Part shown: positions 34,231-42,859 of the stretch, piece after piece
Numbering within the stretch: position 1 is the stretch's first letter
How the letters are laid out: each line of letters opens with the position of its first letter
Origin: Lysobacter_I brunescens
GTDB lineage: Bacteria; Pseudomonadota; Gammaproteobacteria; Xanthomonadales; Xanthomonadaceae
Assembly (NCBI RefSeq): GCF_042677005.1
Contig: NZ_JBHTIF010000005.1
Coordinates: 62,001 to 126,000 of the forward strand
Direction: 5' to 3'
DNA: 64,000 nucleotides
Program-made: the position numbers and the translations under genes
Notes under the pieces: generated by a model
Seen by the model: the letters and a program-made list of their open reading frames with translations, nothing else
Told to the model about the DNA's origin: nothing
The model's database searches: none

Positions 34231-34575
34231 ATGATCCAACGCTTCGATGTCGGCGCACGCCTGTCCGAAATGGCGGTGCACGGAAACACGGTCTATCTCG
34301 CCGGCCAGATCGCCGATGACGCCAGTCAGGACATCCGCGGCCAGACCCGGCAGGTGCTCGACGCGATCGACGCGCTGCTCGCGCGGGCCGGCAGCGACCG
34401 CAGCAGGATTCTCATGGCCCAGATCTACCTCGCCGACCTGGCCGATTTCGCGGGCATGAACGAGATCTGGGACGCCTGGGTGCCCGCCGGCAACGCGCCG
34501 CCGCGCGCCACGGTGCAAGCCGCGCTCGCGAAGCCGGAGTGGAAGGTCGAGATCGTCGTGACCGCTGCGGTCTGA
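34231..34575 (+). CDS. RidA family protein (YjgF/YER057c/UK114)
   Basis: A 114-residue RidA-fold protein of the YabJ-like cytosolic group, related to enamine/imine deaminases. The motifs are VYLAGQIADDASQDIRGQTRQVLDAID and APPRATVQAALAKPEWKVEI. The Arg equivalent to the RidA catalytic residue is present in PPRATVQ, but subgroup assignment, and so true deaminase activity, is open. The ATG at 34231 is the first that gives the family N-terminus. Confidence 0.9.
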   Translation: MIQRFDVGARLSEMAVHGNTVYLAGQIADDASQDIRGQTRQVLDAIDALLARAGSDRSRILMAQIYLADLADFAGMNEIWDAWVPAGNAPPRATVQAALAKPEWKVEIVVTAAV

Positions 34576-34600
34576 TTGCGGTCCGGCGAAACGCGAAACG

Positions 34601-34634
34601 AAAAAGCCCCGCGAAGATCACGGGGCTTTTTCGT
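34601..34634. terminator. bidirectional terminator between ridA-like gene and pilZ
   Basis: An 11-base-pair stem AAAAAGCCCCG (34601-34611) with CGGGGCTTTTT (34621-34631). A and T runs on either side let it work for both the plus-strand RidA gene and the minus-strand pilZ operon end. Confidence 0.9.
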
Positions 34635-34673
34635 TTGCGCCGCCGCCGTGCATTGCGACACGGATGCGACACA

Positions 34674-35042
34674 TCACATCGTATGCGTCGGCTTGTCCGA
34701 GTTGAGGATGCCGGCAAGGATCGCCTCGATCTTGCCCTTGATCGCATCGCCTTCGGGCGTCTCGGCGAACTGCACGCCGATGCCGGCGACGCGGTTGCCC
34801 TGCGCGCCTGCGGGCGTGACCCACGACACCTTGCCGGCGACCGGCAGGCGCTCGGTGGATTCGGGCAGGGTCAGGAGCAGGAAGACTTCGTCGCCGATGA
34901 AGTAGCGCTTGGGCGTTGGGACGAACACGCCGCCGCCCTTGAGGAAGGGCATGTAGGCCTGGAAGAGCGCGTTCTTGTCCTTCACCGCGAGCGAGAGGAT
35001 GCCTTGGCGGGCACCGCCGGCGGCCGTGGGCTTCATGTTCAT
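34674..35042 (-). CDS. pilZ: PilZ domain protein
   Basis: A 122-residue PilZ protein. It lacks the RxxxR and D/NxSxxG c-di-GMP motifs, as expected of the PilZ type proper, which works in type IV pilus assembly with PilB and FimX in Xanthomonas (family knowledge). Segments seen are ARQGILSLAVKDKNALFQAYMPFLKGGG and FAETPEGDAIKGKIEAIL. The ATG overlaps the holB stop; pilZ after holB is the conserved order in Pseudomonas and Xanthomonas. Confidence 0.93.
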   Translation of the reverse strand: MNMKPTAAGGARQGILSLAVKDKNALFQAYMPFLKGGGVFVPTPKRYFIGDEVFLLLTLPESTERLPVAGKVSWVTPAGAQGNRVAGIGVQFAETPEGDAIKGKIEAILAGILNSDKPTHTM

Positions 35043-36079
35043 CGTCTGCCTCCAGAAGTCGTCTGCGATGCCCCGGCGCGCCACTGCGCGAGCAGTTCCA
35101 CCAGCGCGAGGTCCGCGCGCACCGTGGTCCGCAGCAGGTCGCGGGTGCGGTTGGCGGCATCGAACCAGGTTGCGAGCGTGCGGATTCTCGACGGATCGGT
35201 CAAGCGCCCGGCTTCGGCGACGGCGAGGTCGGCGGCGTGGCGCAGGCGGAGGTCGAGGTCGCCGGCATCGACCCAGCGTTTGGCGGTCTCCATCGTCGAA
35301 CGCTCGTTGCGCGCCACGGCCTGCAGGTCGGCGGCGACTTCGCGACGCATGGCCAAGCCACCGTCGCGCAGCCAGGCATCGGCCAGGCCGGGATGGCCGC
35401 GCGCGGCGTCGAGCGCTTCGCGCACGGCGCTGTCCGCGTGCCCCTGCGCGCGCAGCCAGGCCTCGGCTTCGTCGAGCGGCGGCAAGCGGAACTCCAGGCG
35501 CTGGCAGCGGCTGCGGATGGTCGCCGGCAGGCGCGCGGGGTTGGCGCTGATCAGCCACAGGTAGCGGCCGGGCTGCGGCTCTTCGAGCGTCTTCAGCAGC
35601 GCGTTGCAGGCGGCGTGGTTGATCGCGTCGGCCGGGTCGATGATGGTGACCTGCGAACGGCCGTACTGCGCGGTCAATGCGAGCTTTTCCGAGAGCTTGC
35701 GGATCTGCTCGATCACGATCTCGGTGCGCGGCTTGTCGGTCTTGTCGTTGACCTCGTGGCCGACCAGCAACAGATCGGGATGCCCGGCATGGCCGAATGG
35801 ATGCGAGGGCGAGCCGTCGGGCCGCACTTCCAGCGGGTCGCGCTGCACGCGGTGCGCGAACAGCAGGCAGCCGCGACAACGTCCGCAGGCGTCCTCGCCC
35901 GGCGCACGGGCTTCGCACAGCAGGCGCCGCGCCAGGCGTTCGGCGAGCGCGCGCTTGCCCAGGTGTGCAGGACCGCAGAACAGCAGGCCATGGCCGAGGC
36001 GACCGCTGTCGAGCGCGGCAACGGCCTGGTCGTGGATGCGCTGCTGCCAAGGCGCGAGCGGGGGGAGTTCGAGGTTCAT
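35039..36079 (-). CDS. holB: DNA polymerase III, delta' subunit
   Basis: A 346-residue clamp-loader subunit. The P-loop region is altered (FCGPAHLGKRALAERLA, GKR instead of GKT/S), in keeping with the non-ATPase delta' role. A zinc module follows (CEARAPGEDACGRCRGC), then IIDPADAINHAACNALLKTLEEP and SRCQRLEFRLP. It is separated from tmk by 208 bases that contain a palindromic element, whereas the rest of this operon is tightly packed. Confidence 0.95.
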   Translation of the reverse strand: MNLELPPLAPWQQRIHDQAVAALDSGRLGHGLLFCGPAHLGKRALAERLARRLLCEARAPGEDACGRCRGCLLFAHRVQRDPLEVRPDGSPSHPFGHAGHPDLLLVGHEVNDKTDKPRTEIVIEQIRKLSEKLALTAQYGRSQVTIIDPADAINHAACNALLKTLEEPQPGRYLWLISANPARLPATIRSRCQRLEFRLPPLDEAEAWLRAQGHADSAVREALDAARGHPGLADAWLRDGGLAMRREVAADLQAVARNERSTMETAKRWVDAGDLDLRLRHAADLAVAEAGRLTDPSRIRTLATWFDAANRTRDLLRTTVRADLALVELLAQWRAGASQTTSGGRR

Positions 36080-36110
36080 GCGCGAGCCTGCCTCGGGGAT
36101 CCGGGCGAAA

Positions 36111-36262
36111 GCAAATCCCCCCTGCCCCCCTTTTGCAAAGGGGGGGAAGTCACGAGGTGCTTCGATCCTGTCGCAAGCTGCAACGACATCGCGCAGCGAC
36201 GACGCACGCCCCCTTTGCAAAAGGGGGCCGACGTCCGCGCAGCGGTCGGCGCGGGGATTTGC
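36111..36262. repeat. 152-base palindromic repeat element between tmk and holB
   Basis: The ends are inverted copies of GCAAATCCCC (36111-36120 and 36253-36262). Next to each lies CCCCCTTTTGCAAAGGGGG (near 36125-36146, and its reverse near 36210-36227). The middle is unrelated sequence. It looks like a small non-autonomous mobile or REP-cluster element. No coding capacity. Confidence 0.8.
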
Positions 36263-36287
36263 GGTGGCGTCATGTGCGGCGTCAGGC

Positions 36288-36950
36288 TCATGCAAACCCG
36301 CCGCGATCGATGAACATGCGCAGGATCGCCACGGCGTCGCCGGCGACGACCGAGGCCGGCTGCGAGGCATCGATCACGCGCACGCGTGCGGGTTCGGCGC
36401 GGGCGCGGGCGAGGAAACCTGCACGCACGCGCTCGAAGAAATCGTCGCGCTCGCGTTCGATGCGATCCGGGTAGAGATCGCGCCCCAGCGTGCGCTCGCG
36501 GCCCTGCGACACGCCGAGGTCGAGCAGCAATGTCAGGCCGGGCCGGATGCCGACCACGCGGCGTTCGAGTTCGGCGATGAACGCGAGGTCGAGCCCGCGT
36601 CCGCCGCCCTGGTAGGCGTAGCTCGAATCGGTGAAGCGGTCGCTGATCACCCACGCGCCGCGCGCCAGCGCCGGCAGCACGGTCTCGCGCACGTGCTGCG
36701 CGCGCGAGGCGAACATCAGCAGCAGTTCGGTCTCGGCGGCGATGCGCTCGCCGTCGGGGTTGAGCAGCAATTCGCGGATGCGTTCGGCCAGCGGCGTGCC
36801 GCCGGGTTCGCGTGTGCTGACCACGTCGCGACCTTCGCGCAGCAGGGCGTCGCGCAGCGCGTTGAGCACGGTGGTCTTGCCCGCGCCCTCCCCGCCTTCG
36901 AGCGAGACGAAACGCGGATGCGTCGCGATGTCGTCGACGGCGTCGGTCAT
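36288..36950 (-). CDS. tmk: thymidylate kinase
   Basis: A 220-residue kinase phosphorylating dTMP to dTDP. The P-loop GEGAGKT is at residues 20-26, the DRX motif is in WVISDRFTDSSYAYQGGGRG, and STREPGGTPLAE is the DP-binding loop. The ATG overlaps the mltG stop by four bases. Confidence 0.96.
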   Translation of the reverse strand: MTDAVDDIATHPRFVSLEGGEGAGKTTVLNALRDALLREGRDVVSTREPGGTPLAERIRELLLNPDGERIAAETELLLMFASRAQHVRETVLPALARGAWVISDRFTDSSYAYQGGGRGLDLAFIAELERRVVGIRPGLTLLLDLGVSQGRERTLGRDLYPDRIERERDDFFERVRAGFLARARAEPARVRVIDASQPASVVAGDAVAILRMFIDRGGFA

Positions 36951-38011
36951 TGCGCCTGCGCCTGCTGCTGGCGGTAGCGCTGCAGGTACTGGGCCACGGC
37001 CGCCTGGTGCTCGCCATAGGTCCTGGTGAACACGTGGCGGCCGCTGCCGTCGCCCACGGCGACGAAGAACAGCGCGTCGCCGGGCGCGGGCTTCGCGGTG
37101 GCCTGCAGCGCGTCGCGGCCGGGCATGGCGATCGGCGTCGGCGGGAGTCCGTCGCGGGTGTAGGTGTTGTACGGCGTGTCGGTGCGCAGGTCGGCCTTGC
37201 GAATGTTGCCGGCGTAGCTGCTGCCCATGCCGTAGATCACGGTGGGATCCGTTTCCAGGCGCATCGGCACCTTCAGGCGACGGACGAACACGCCGGCGAT
37301 CTGCGGGCGCTCGCTGGCGATGCCGGTTTCCTTCTCGACGATCGAGGCCAGCGTCTGCAGTTCGTACGGCGTGCGCAGCGGCAGGCCCTCGTCACGGCCG
37401 GCCCAGGCCTCGGCCACGGCCTTGTCCATCGCGGTCGCGGCGCGCTTGAGCACGTCGAGGTCGGTGTCGCTGCGGGTGTAGAGATAGGTTTCGGGCAGGA
37501 AACGGCCTTCGGGATGTTCGCCGCCGCGACCGAGCGCGCGCATCAGCGCGGCGTCGTCCATGTCGGCAGTGGTCTGCTTCAGCGGCGTGGCCTTGGCCAG
37601 CGCGGCGCGCAGGTCGCGGATGTTCCAGCCTTCGACGATCGTGAAGCGGTAGCTCAGCACCTTGCCGTCGCGCATGCGCTCCAGCAGCGTGCGCGGCGTC
37701 ATGCCCGGTTCCAGCGCGTATTCACCGACCTGGATCTTGCCGGCCGCGCCGGTGGATTTCGCAAGCAGCCGCCAATGCAGCGCATCCACCTCGACGCCTT
37801 GCGCAGCGAGCGTGCGCAGCACCTTCGGCAGCGAGTCGCCGGGTTCGACCACCAGCGTCTCGCCCGCCTCGATCCCGGTCATCGGCGCATCGGCGAAACC
37901 GTCGTAGCGCTGCCAGGCGAAGAACGCGATCGCGCCGACGCCGAGCGCGAACACCAGTGCGATGAGCAGCACGATCTTGATGAGCCGCTTCAGGATGTGC
38001 TTCAAGCCCAC
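36947..38011 (-). CDS. mltG: endolytic murein transglycosylase
   Basis: A 354-residue inner-membrane lytic transglycosylase (YceG) thought to end glycan strand growth. One N-terminal helix (KIVLLIALVFALGVGAIAFFAW) anchors a periplasmic YceG domain. The catalytic Glu is in LASIVEKETGIASERPQIAGVF; RLETDPTVIYGMG and SPYNTY-like DTPYNTYTRDGLPPTPI follow. The GTG at 38011 overlaps the pabC stop by ten bases. Confidence 0.95.
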   Translation of the reverse strand: MGLKHILKRLIKIVLLIALVFALGVGAIAFFAWQRYDGFADAPMTGIEAGETLVVEPGDSLPKVLRTLAAQGVEVDALHWRLLAKSTGAAGKIQVGEYALEPGMTPRTLLERMRDGKVLSYRFTIVEGWNIRDLRAALAKATPLKQTTADMDDAALMRALGRGGEHPEGRFLPETYLYTRSDTDLDVLKRAATAMDKAVAEAWAGRDEGLPLRTPYELQTLASIVEKETGIASERPQIAGVFVRRLKVPMRLETDPTVIYGMGSSYAGNIRKADLRTDTPYNTYTRDGLPPTPIAMPGRDALQATAKPAPGDALFFVAVGDGSGRHVFTRTYGEHQAAVAQYLQRYRQQQAQAQ

Positions 38012-38874
38012 GGGGAACCTCGATCGATGACGGGAAAGGCGGGATGCGCGTCGGCAAGGCGGCGCAGGGCCTCGCCGACGGCCGGATGCGGCGACCACGC
38101 ATGGTCGCCCAGCCGGGCCACGGGCAGGATACCGCGCGCGGCGTTGCACAGGACCACGGCCTGCGCGGACAGCACATCGTCGGGCGTCAGCCGGTGTTCG
38201 GTGGCGTCGAGCGCAGGCAGCGCCCAGGCGCGGCAGACCCCGGCCACGCCGCAGCGGTCGATCGGCGGCGTCCACCAGCGGCCGTCGCGCAGGACGAAGA
38301 CATTGGCGGCGGTGGCGCAGACGACATCGCCGTCGGCATCGCGCATCAGGCCCTCGTCGATGCCGTCATCGGACCACTCCACGCGCGCCAGCACCTGTTC
38401 GAGCCGGTTGCAGTGCTTGATCCCGGCAAGCGCCGGCTGCGCCGCCAGGCGCAGGTCGCACCAGCGCAGCACCAGACCACCGGAGCGCGGCGCGGGCGGC
38501 AGTGGCGAAGCCGACACCAGCCACACCGGCGGCACGTCGCGCGGTGGCGCGTAACCGCGACCGCCACTGCCCCGGGTCAGGACGAGCTTGATGACGGCGT
38601 CGGAATGCGCATGCAGCAGGTCGCGCAGCGCCGCATCCAGTGCGGCGTCCGACGGCATCGCGATGCCCAATCTCGCTGCCCCACGCCTGAGCCGTTCGCG
38701 ATGGGCGGACCACCACGGGATGACACCACCGACCGCGCGCATCGTCTCGAACACGCCGTCGCCGTAGGCCAGGCCTCGGCCGGCGGCGAGCACGGTGTCG
38801 ATGTCGTCATCGACCGGCGCATCGCCCACGAAGACGCACGGGACGGACGGCGGGGTCCGCGACGGATGCGTCAC
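38002..38874 (-). CDS. pabC: aminodeoxychorismate lyase
   Basis: A 290-residue PLP enzyme (class IV aminotransferase fold) that releases p-aminobenzoate from aminodeoxychorismate. AYGDGVFETMR is the fold's N-terminal signature; GIKHCNRLEQVLAR carries the probable PLP lysine, and ATAANVFVLRDGRWWTPP follows. The start overlaps the pabB stop by four bases, fitting consecutive steps of folate synthesis. Confidence 0.94.
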   Translation of the reverse strand: MTHPSRTPPSVPCVFVGDAPVDDDIDTVLAAGRGLAYGDGVFETMRAVGGVIPWWSAHRERLRRGAARLGIAMPSDAALDAALRDLLHAHSDAVIKLVLTRGSGGRGYAPPRDVPPVWLVSASPLPPAPRSGGLVLRWCDLRLAAQPALAGIKHCNRLEQVLARVEWSDDGIDEGLMRDADGDVVCATAANVFVLRDGRWWTPPIDRCGVAGVCRAWALPALDATEHRLTPDDVLSAQAVVLCNAARGILPVARLGDHAWSPHPAVGEALRRLADAHPAFPVIDRGSPWA

Positions 38875-40247
38875 GCGCCGACTCCCAGCGCCTTGAGCAG
38901 GCCGCGCGCCTTGGCGCGGGTTTCGTCGAGTTCGCGCTGCGGGTCGGAGTCGGCGACGATGCCGGCGCCGGTGCGGAAGCGCAGCGTGTCGCCTTCGACT
39001 TCGGCGCTGCGGATCAGGATGTTGAGGTCGAGGTCGCCGTCGCGGTTCAACCAGCCGAATGCGCCGGTATAGGCGCCGCGACCGGTATTTTCCAGCTCGG
39101 CGATGATCTGCATGCAGCGTACCTTCGGGCAGCCGGTGATCGTGCCGCCCGGGAACACCGCGCGGATCACGCCGCCGGGCGTGACCTCGGGCCGCAGGTG
39201 GCCGCGCACGTTGCTGACGATGTGGTGCACGTGCGAATAGCTTTCGACCGTCATCAGTTCGTCGACCTCGACGCTGCCCGGCGTGCAGACGCGGCCGAGG
39301 TCGTTGCGTTCGAGATCGATCAGCATCACGTGCTCGGCGCGTTCCTTCGGGTTGCCGACCAGTTCGCGGATGCGCGCGGCATCGTCGTCGCCGGGAAAGC
39401 GCGGACGCGTGCCGGCGATCGGCCGAGTCTCGACCACGTCGCCGCGCACCGACACCAGGCGCTCCGGCGAGGAGCTGACCACGGCCCAGGGGCGGCCGTC
39501 GGTTTCGCCCGCGAGCAGGCCGGCGAACGGCGCCGGGCTCGCCGCGCGCAGGCGGTCGTACAGCATCGCAGGATCCAGTGCGTCGTCGAAACGCGCACGC
39601 CAGGCGCGGGACAGGTTGACCTGGAAGATGTCGCCGGCCGCGAGGTAATCGAGGATGCGGCGCACGCCATCGGTGAAGGCCTCAGGCGCGTCGTCCTCGA
39701 TCGCCAGCGGTGCGCGCCACACCGGCAGCGGCACGGGCGCCGGCGCGGCAAGGTCGACGACGATGGCATCGAGCAGCGCCTCGTGGCCGGTTTCGGCGAT
39801 GGCGAAGCACTCGCCGGTGACGTGGTCGCGCAGCACCGCAGCCGGGCAGCGCATCGCCAGCGCGACGGGGAGCGTGCCTGGGGCCTGCGGCAATCGCAGC
39901 ACCGGCTCGACCTGCGCCGCGAGTTCGTAGGCGAGGAACAGCGCCCAACCGCCACGGAACGGCCAGCGCGGCTCCTCCCGTGGCACGCGCAGCGCCTGCC
40001 ATGCGTGGTCGAGCGCGGCGAGGAAATCCTGACCGACGACATCGCCGCCGGCATCGCGCACGCTGCCGTCGCGATCCAGCCGCAGGGACGCACCATCGGC
40101 GACCAGCAGCATGTCCCAACGGCCGAGCGCATGCCCGGCGACCAGCGACGACGACGTGGACTGCAGCAGCAGCGGATAGCGCGCCGGCGCCTGCCGGTGC
40201 AGGCGCAGCAGATCGCAATCCGCAGGCAAGGCGCGGGTGACGATCAT
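38871..40247 (-). CDS. pabB: aminodeoxychorismate synthase component I
   Basis: A 458-residue chorismate-binding enzyme. Signatures include AGDIFQVNLSRAW, SSSPERLVSVRGDVVETRPIAGTRPR, VMLIDLERNDLGRVCTPGSV, and FPGGTITGCPKVRCMQII. The motif PIAGT has Ala where E. coli PabB has the active-site Lys (PIKGT), as in anthranilate synthase TrpE. Placement against pabC favours the folate role, but anthranilate synthase activity cannot be excluded from sequence. No glutamine amidotransferase partner lies in the window. Confidence 0.88.
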   Translation of the reverse strand: MIVTRALPADCDLLRLHRQAPARYPLLLQSTSSSLVAGHALGRWDMLLVADGASLRLDRDGSVRDAGGDVVGQDFLAALDHAWQALRVPREEPRWPFRGGWALFLAYELAAQVEPVLRLPQAPGTLPVALAMRCPAAVLRDHVTGECFAIAETGHEALLDAIVVDLAAPAPVPLPVWRAPLAIEDDAPEAFTDGVRRILDYLAAGDIFQVNLSRAWRARFDDALDPAMLYDRLRAASPAPFAGLLAGETDGRPWAVVSSSPERLVSVRGDVVETRPIAGTRPRFPGDDDAARIRELVGNPKERAEHVMLIDLERNDLGRVCTPGSVEVDELMTVESYSHVHHIVSNVRGHLRPEVTPGGVIRAVFPGGTITGCPKVRCMQIIAELENTGRGAYTGAFGWLNRDGDLDLNILIRSAEVEGDTLRFRTGAGIVADSDPQRELDETRAKARGLLKALGVGA

Positions 40248-40287
40248 GCGCGGGACCCTCGAAACGTGGAGAAGGCGGGTATCGCGG

Positions 40288-41526
40288 TCAGATGCGGCCG
40301 AACACGAGCGAGCCGTTGGTGCCGCCGAAGCCGAAGCCGTTCGACACCACCACGTCGACCTTCGCCTCGCGCGCCACGTTCGGCACGTAGTCGAGGTCGC
40401 AGCCTTCGCTGGGGTTTTCGAGGTTGATCGTCGGCGGGATGACGCCGGTGTGCAGCGCCATCACCGAGAAGATCGCCTCCACGCCGCCGGCCGCGCCGAG
40501 CAGATGGCCGGTCATCGACTTGGTCGAGGACACCATCGTCTTGTAGGCGTGGTCGCCGAGCGTGCGCTTGATCGCCATCGTCTCGGCGAGGTCGCCCAGC
40601 GGCGTGGACGTGCCATGCGCGTTGAGGTAGCCGATGCGGTCGACGCTGACGCCGGCGTCGCGGATCGCTGCGGTCATGCAGCGCGCTGCGCCCTCGCCGT
40701 CCTCGCTGGGCGCGGTCATGTGGAAGGCGTCGGAGCTGGCACCGAAGCCGATCAGCTCGCAGTAGATGCGCGCGCCGCGCGCCTTCGCGTATTCGTATTC
40801 CTCCAGCACGAGGATGCCGGCGCCATCGCCGAGCACGAAGCCGTCGCGTTCGGTATCCCAGGGACGCGAGGCGCGCTCGGGATCGTCGTTGCGCGTGGAC
40901 ATCGCCTTCATCGCGCAGAAGCCGCCCATCGCGCTGGGCGTGGAGCCGCGCTCGGCGCCGCCGGCGATCATCACGTCGGCATCGCCGTACTGGATCAGCC
41001 GCATCGCCACGCCGATCGAATGATTCGAGGTCGCGCAGGCGGACACGGCGGAGAAATTGGGGCCCTTGGCGCCGGTCATCAGCGAGACCTGGCCGGGCAG
41101 CATGTTGATGATGGTGCTGGGCACGTAGAACGGCGACACCTTGCGCGGGCCGCCTTCGTGCAGCTTGATGGTCTGCTGCTCGATGCCGAGCAGGCCGCCG
41201 ATGCCCGAACCGATCACCGCGCCGATGCGGTCGGCGTTGGCGTCGTCGATCTCCAGGCCGGCATCGCGGATGGCCATGAAACTCGCGGCGACGCCGTAAT
41301 GGATGAACTCATCCATCTTCTTGGCGTCCTTGGCGGAAATCCACGGCGACGAGTCGAAATCCTTGACCTGGCCCACGATGCGGGTGGTCATCGCGGACGC
41401 GTCGAAATGGGTGACCGGACCGATGCCGGAGCGCCCGTTGACGATGCCGTCCCAGCTGCTGGCGAGGTCATTGCCCAGCGGCGACACGATGCCCATACCG
41501 GTGACGACGACTCGACGCTTCGACAT
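40288..41526 (-). CDS. fabF: beta-ketoacyl-ACP synthase II
   Basis: A 412-residue condensing enzyme for fatty-acid elongation (KAS II). The catalytic triad is Cys in SAVSACATSNHSIG, His in NAHGTSTPLGD and His in KSMTGHLLGAAGG. The C-terminal SNGFGFGGTNGSLVF closes the fold. It follows acpP after 150 bases that contain GC hairpins, consistent with lower expression than acpP. Confidence 0.97.
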   Translation of the reverse strand: MSKRRVVVTGMGIVSPLGNDLASSWDGIVNGRSGIGPVTHFDASAMTTRIVGQVKDFDSSPWISAKDAKKMDEFIHYGVAASFMAIRDAGLEIDDANADRIGAVIGSGIGGLLGIEQQTIKLHEGGPRKVSPFYVPSTIINMLPGQVSLMTGAKGPNFSAVSACATSNHSIGVAMRLIQYGDADVMIAGGAERGSTPSAMGGFCAMKAMSTRNDDPERASRPWDTERDGFVLGDGAGILVLEEYEYAKARGARIYCELIGFGASSDAFHMTAPSEDGEGAARCMTAAIRDAGVSVDRIGYLNAHGTSTPLGDLAETMAIKRTLGDHAYKTMVSSTKSMTGHLLGAAGGVEAIFSVMALHTGVIPPTINLENPSEGCDLDYVPNVAREAKVDVVVSNGFGFGGTNGSLVFGRI

Positions 41527-41613
41527 GCTTTGATCCTCACTGCTCGCCCGACGACGACGATGACACGCACCGCCATGCACGGGACGTTTGTTGACGTCTG
41601 GCCAAAACGCGCA

Positions 41614-41630
41614 GGGCCGCGATGCGGCCC
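41614..41630 (-). other. hairpin between acpP and fabF
   Basis: A GGGCCGC/GCGGCCC stem with a three-base loop downstream of acpP, beside further GC-rich palindromic sequence (41631-41670). It lacks a T run. It probably stabilises or partly attenuates the acpP transcript; this is inference. Confidence 0.4.
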
Positions 41631-41676
41631 CGGCGTGCGCCCGGGCGTGCGGCCCGGGCCTGGGTACGAGACCCGA

Positions 41677-41913
41677 TTACTTGACGTGGGCCTTGATGTA
41701 ATCGATGGCGGCCTGCACGGTGCCGATCTTCTCGGCCTCTTCGTCCGGAATCTCGCACTCGAACTCTTCTTCGAGGGCCATCACCAGCTCGACGGTGTCG
41801 AGCGAGTCCGCGCCGAGATCGTCGACGAACGATGCGCTGTTGGTGACTTCCTCTTCCTTGACGCCAAGCTGTTCGACCACGATTTTCTTGACGCGTTCTT
41901 CGATGCTGCTCAT
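41677..41913 (-). CDS. acpP: acyl carrier protein
   Basis: A 78-residue acidic acyl carrier protein. The phosphopantetheine Ser lies in LGADSLDTVELVMALEEEF. It carries the growing acyl chain through fatty-acid synthesis. GGAG lies upstream of the ATG, and the 132-base gap to fabG may include an acpP promoter (a TACACT -10-like element, complement of 41949-41954). Confidence 0.98.
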   Translation of the reverse strand: MSSIEERVKKIVVEQLGVKEEEVTNSASFVDDLGADSLDTVELVMALEEEFECEIPDEEAEKIGTVQAAIDYIKAHVK

Positions 41914-42045
41914 GAGTGTTGTACTCCGGAAGGATTGTTGCGGTGGATAGTGTAAGGGAAAGCCGAGCCCGAGGTGGGGCGCGGCCGTTCTTTTCGATTC
42001 AATGACTTAGCGTCGAGCCCCCTGATCGACCGGCGCGCGCCGGGC

Positions 42046-42807
42046 TCAAGGCATGTACATGCCGCCATTGACGTGGAGGGTTTCGCCGGTGATGTAGGCA
42101 CCCGTGGGACCGGCGAGGAAAGCGACCGCATTGGCGATGTCGGCGGCGTCGCCAAGGCGGCCGAGCGCGATCTGACCCAGGAGGGCTTCGCGCGCCGCAT
42201 CGGGCAGCGCACGGGTCATGTCGGTGTCGATGAAACCAGGCGCCACGACATTCACGGTGATGCCGCGCGAACCGATCTCCTTCGCCAGCGACTTGCTGAA
42301 CGCGATGATCCCGGCCTTGGCGGCAGCGTAGTTGGTCTGCCCCGGGTTGCCGGTGACGCCGACGACCGAGGCGATGCTGATGATGCGGCCCTTGCGCGCC
42401 TTCATCATCCCGCGCATCACCGCCTTGCTGGTGCGGTAGACGCTGGTGAGGTTGGTCTGCAGGATCGAATCCCACTCCTCGTCCTTCATCCGCATCAGCA
42501 GGTTGTCGCGGGTGATGCCGGCATTGTTGACGAGGATCGAGATCGCGCCGAATTCCTTCGCGATCGCGTCCACCAGCGCCTCGACCTCGGCGCCGTTGGC
42601 CACGTCGAGCTTGCGGCCGTGGCCGCCCAGCGGCGCCAGGCGCTCGCCGATGGCCTGCGCGCCGGCGTCGGAGGTCGCGGTGCCGATGACGGTCGCGCCC
42701 TGCGCGGCCAGCAGGTCGGCGATCGCAGCGCCGATGCCCCGGCTGGCGCCGGTCACGAGTGCGATGTCGCCTTGCAGCGGCTTGGTGTTCATGGTGTCGA
42801 TGCTCAT
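42046..42807 (-). CDS. fabG: 3-oxoacyl-ACP reductase
   Basis: A NADPH-dependent SDR (253 residues from 42807, 248 from Met6 at 42792) that reduces 3-oxoacyl-ACP. GASRGIGAAIA binds the cofactor, NNAGITRDNL is canonical, and the catalytic Ser-Tyr-Lys is intact in ISIASVVGVTGNPGQTNYAAAK. Neither possible start has a clear ribosome site. It lies 52 bases downstream of fabD. Confidence 0.96.
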   Translation of the reverse strand: MSIDTMNTKPLQGDIALVTGASRGIGAAIADLLAAQGATVIGTATSDAGAQAIGERLAPLGGHGRKLDVANGAEVEALVDAIAKEFGAISILVNNAGITRDNLLMRMKDEEWDSILQTNLTSVYRTSKAVMRGMMKARKGRIISIASVVGVTGNPGQTNYAAAKAGIIAFSKSLAKEIGSRGITVNVVAPGFIDTDMTRALPDAAREALLGQIALGRLGDAADIANAVAFLAGPTGAYITGETLHVNGGMYMP

Positions 42808-42859
42808 GTCGGAAACGGTGGGGGACGCGATGAGGTCGGCGCGACGGACGCGCCGTGGC

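Noticed and set aside
36111..36262. CRISPR-like repeat
   Set aside because: Only two inverted copies with no regular spacers or cas genes.
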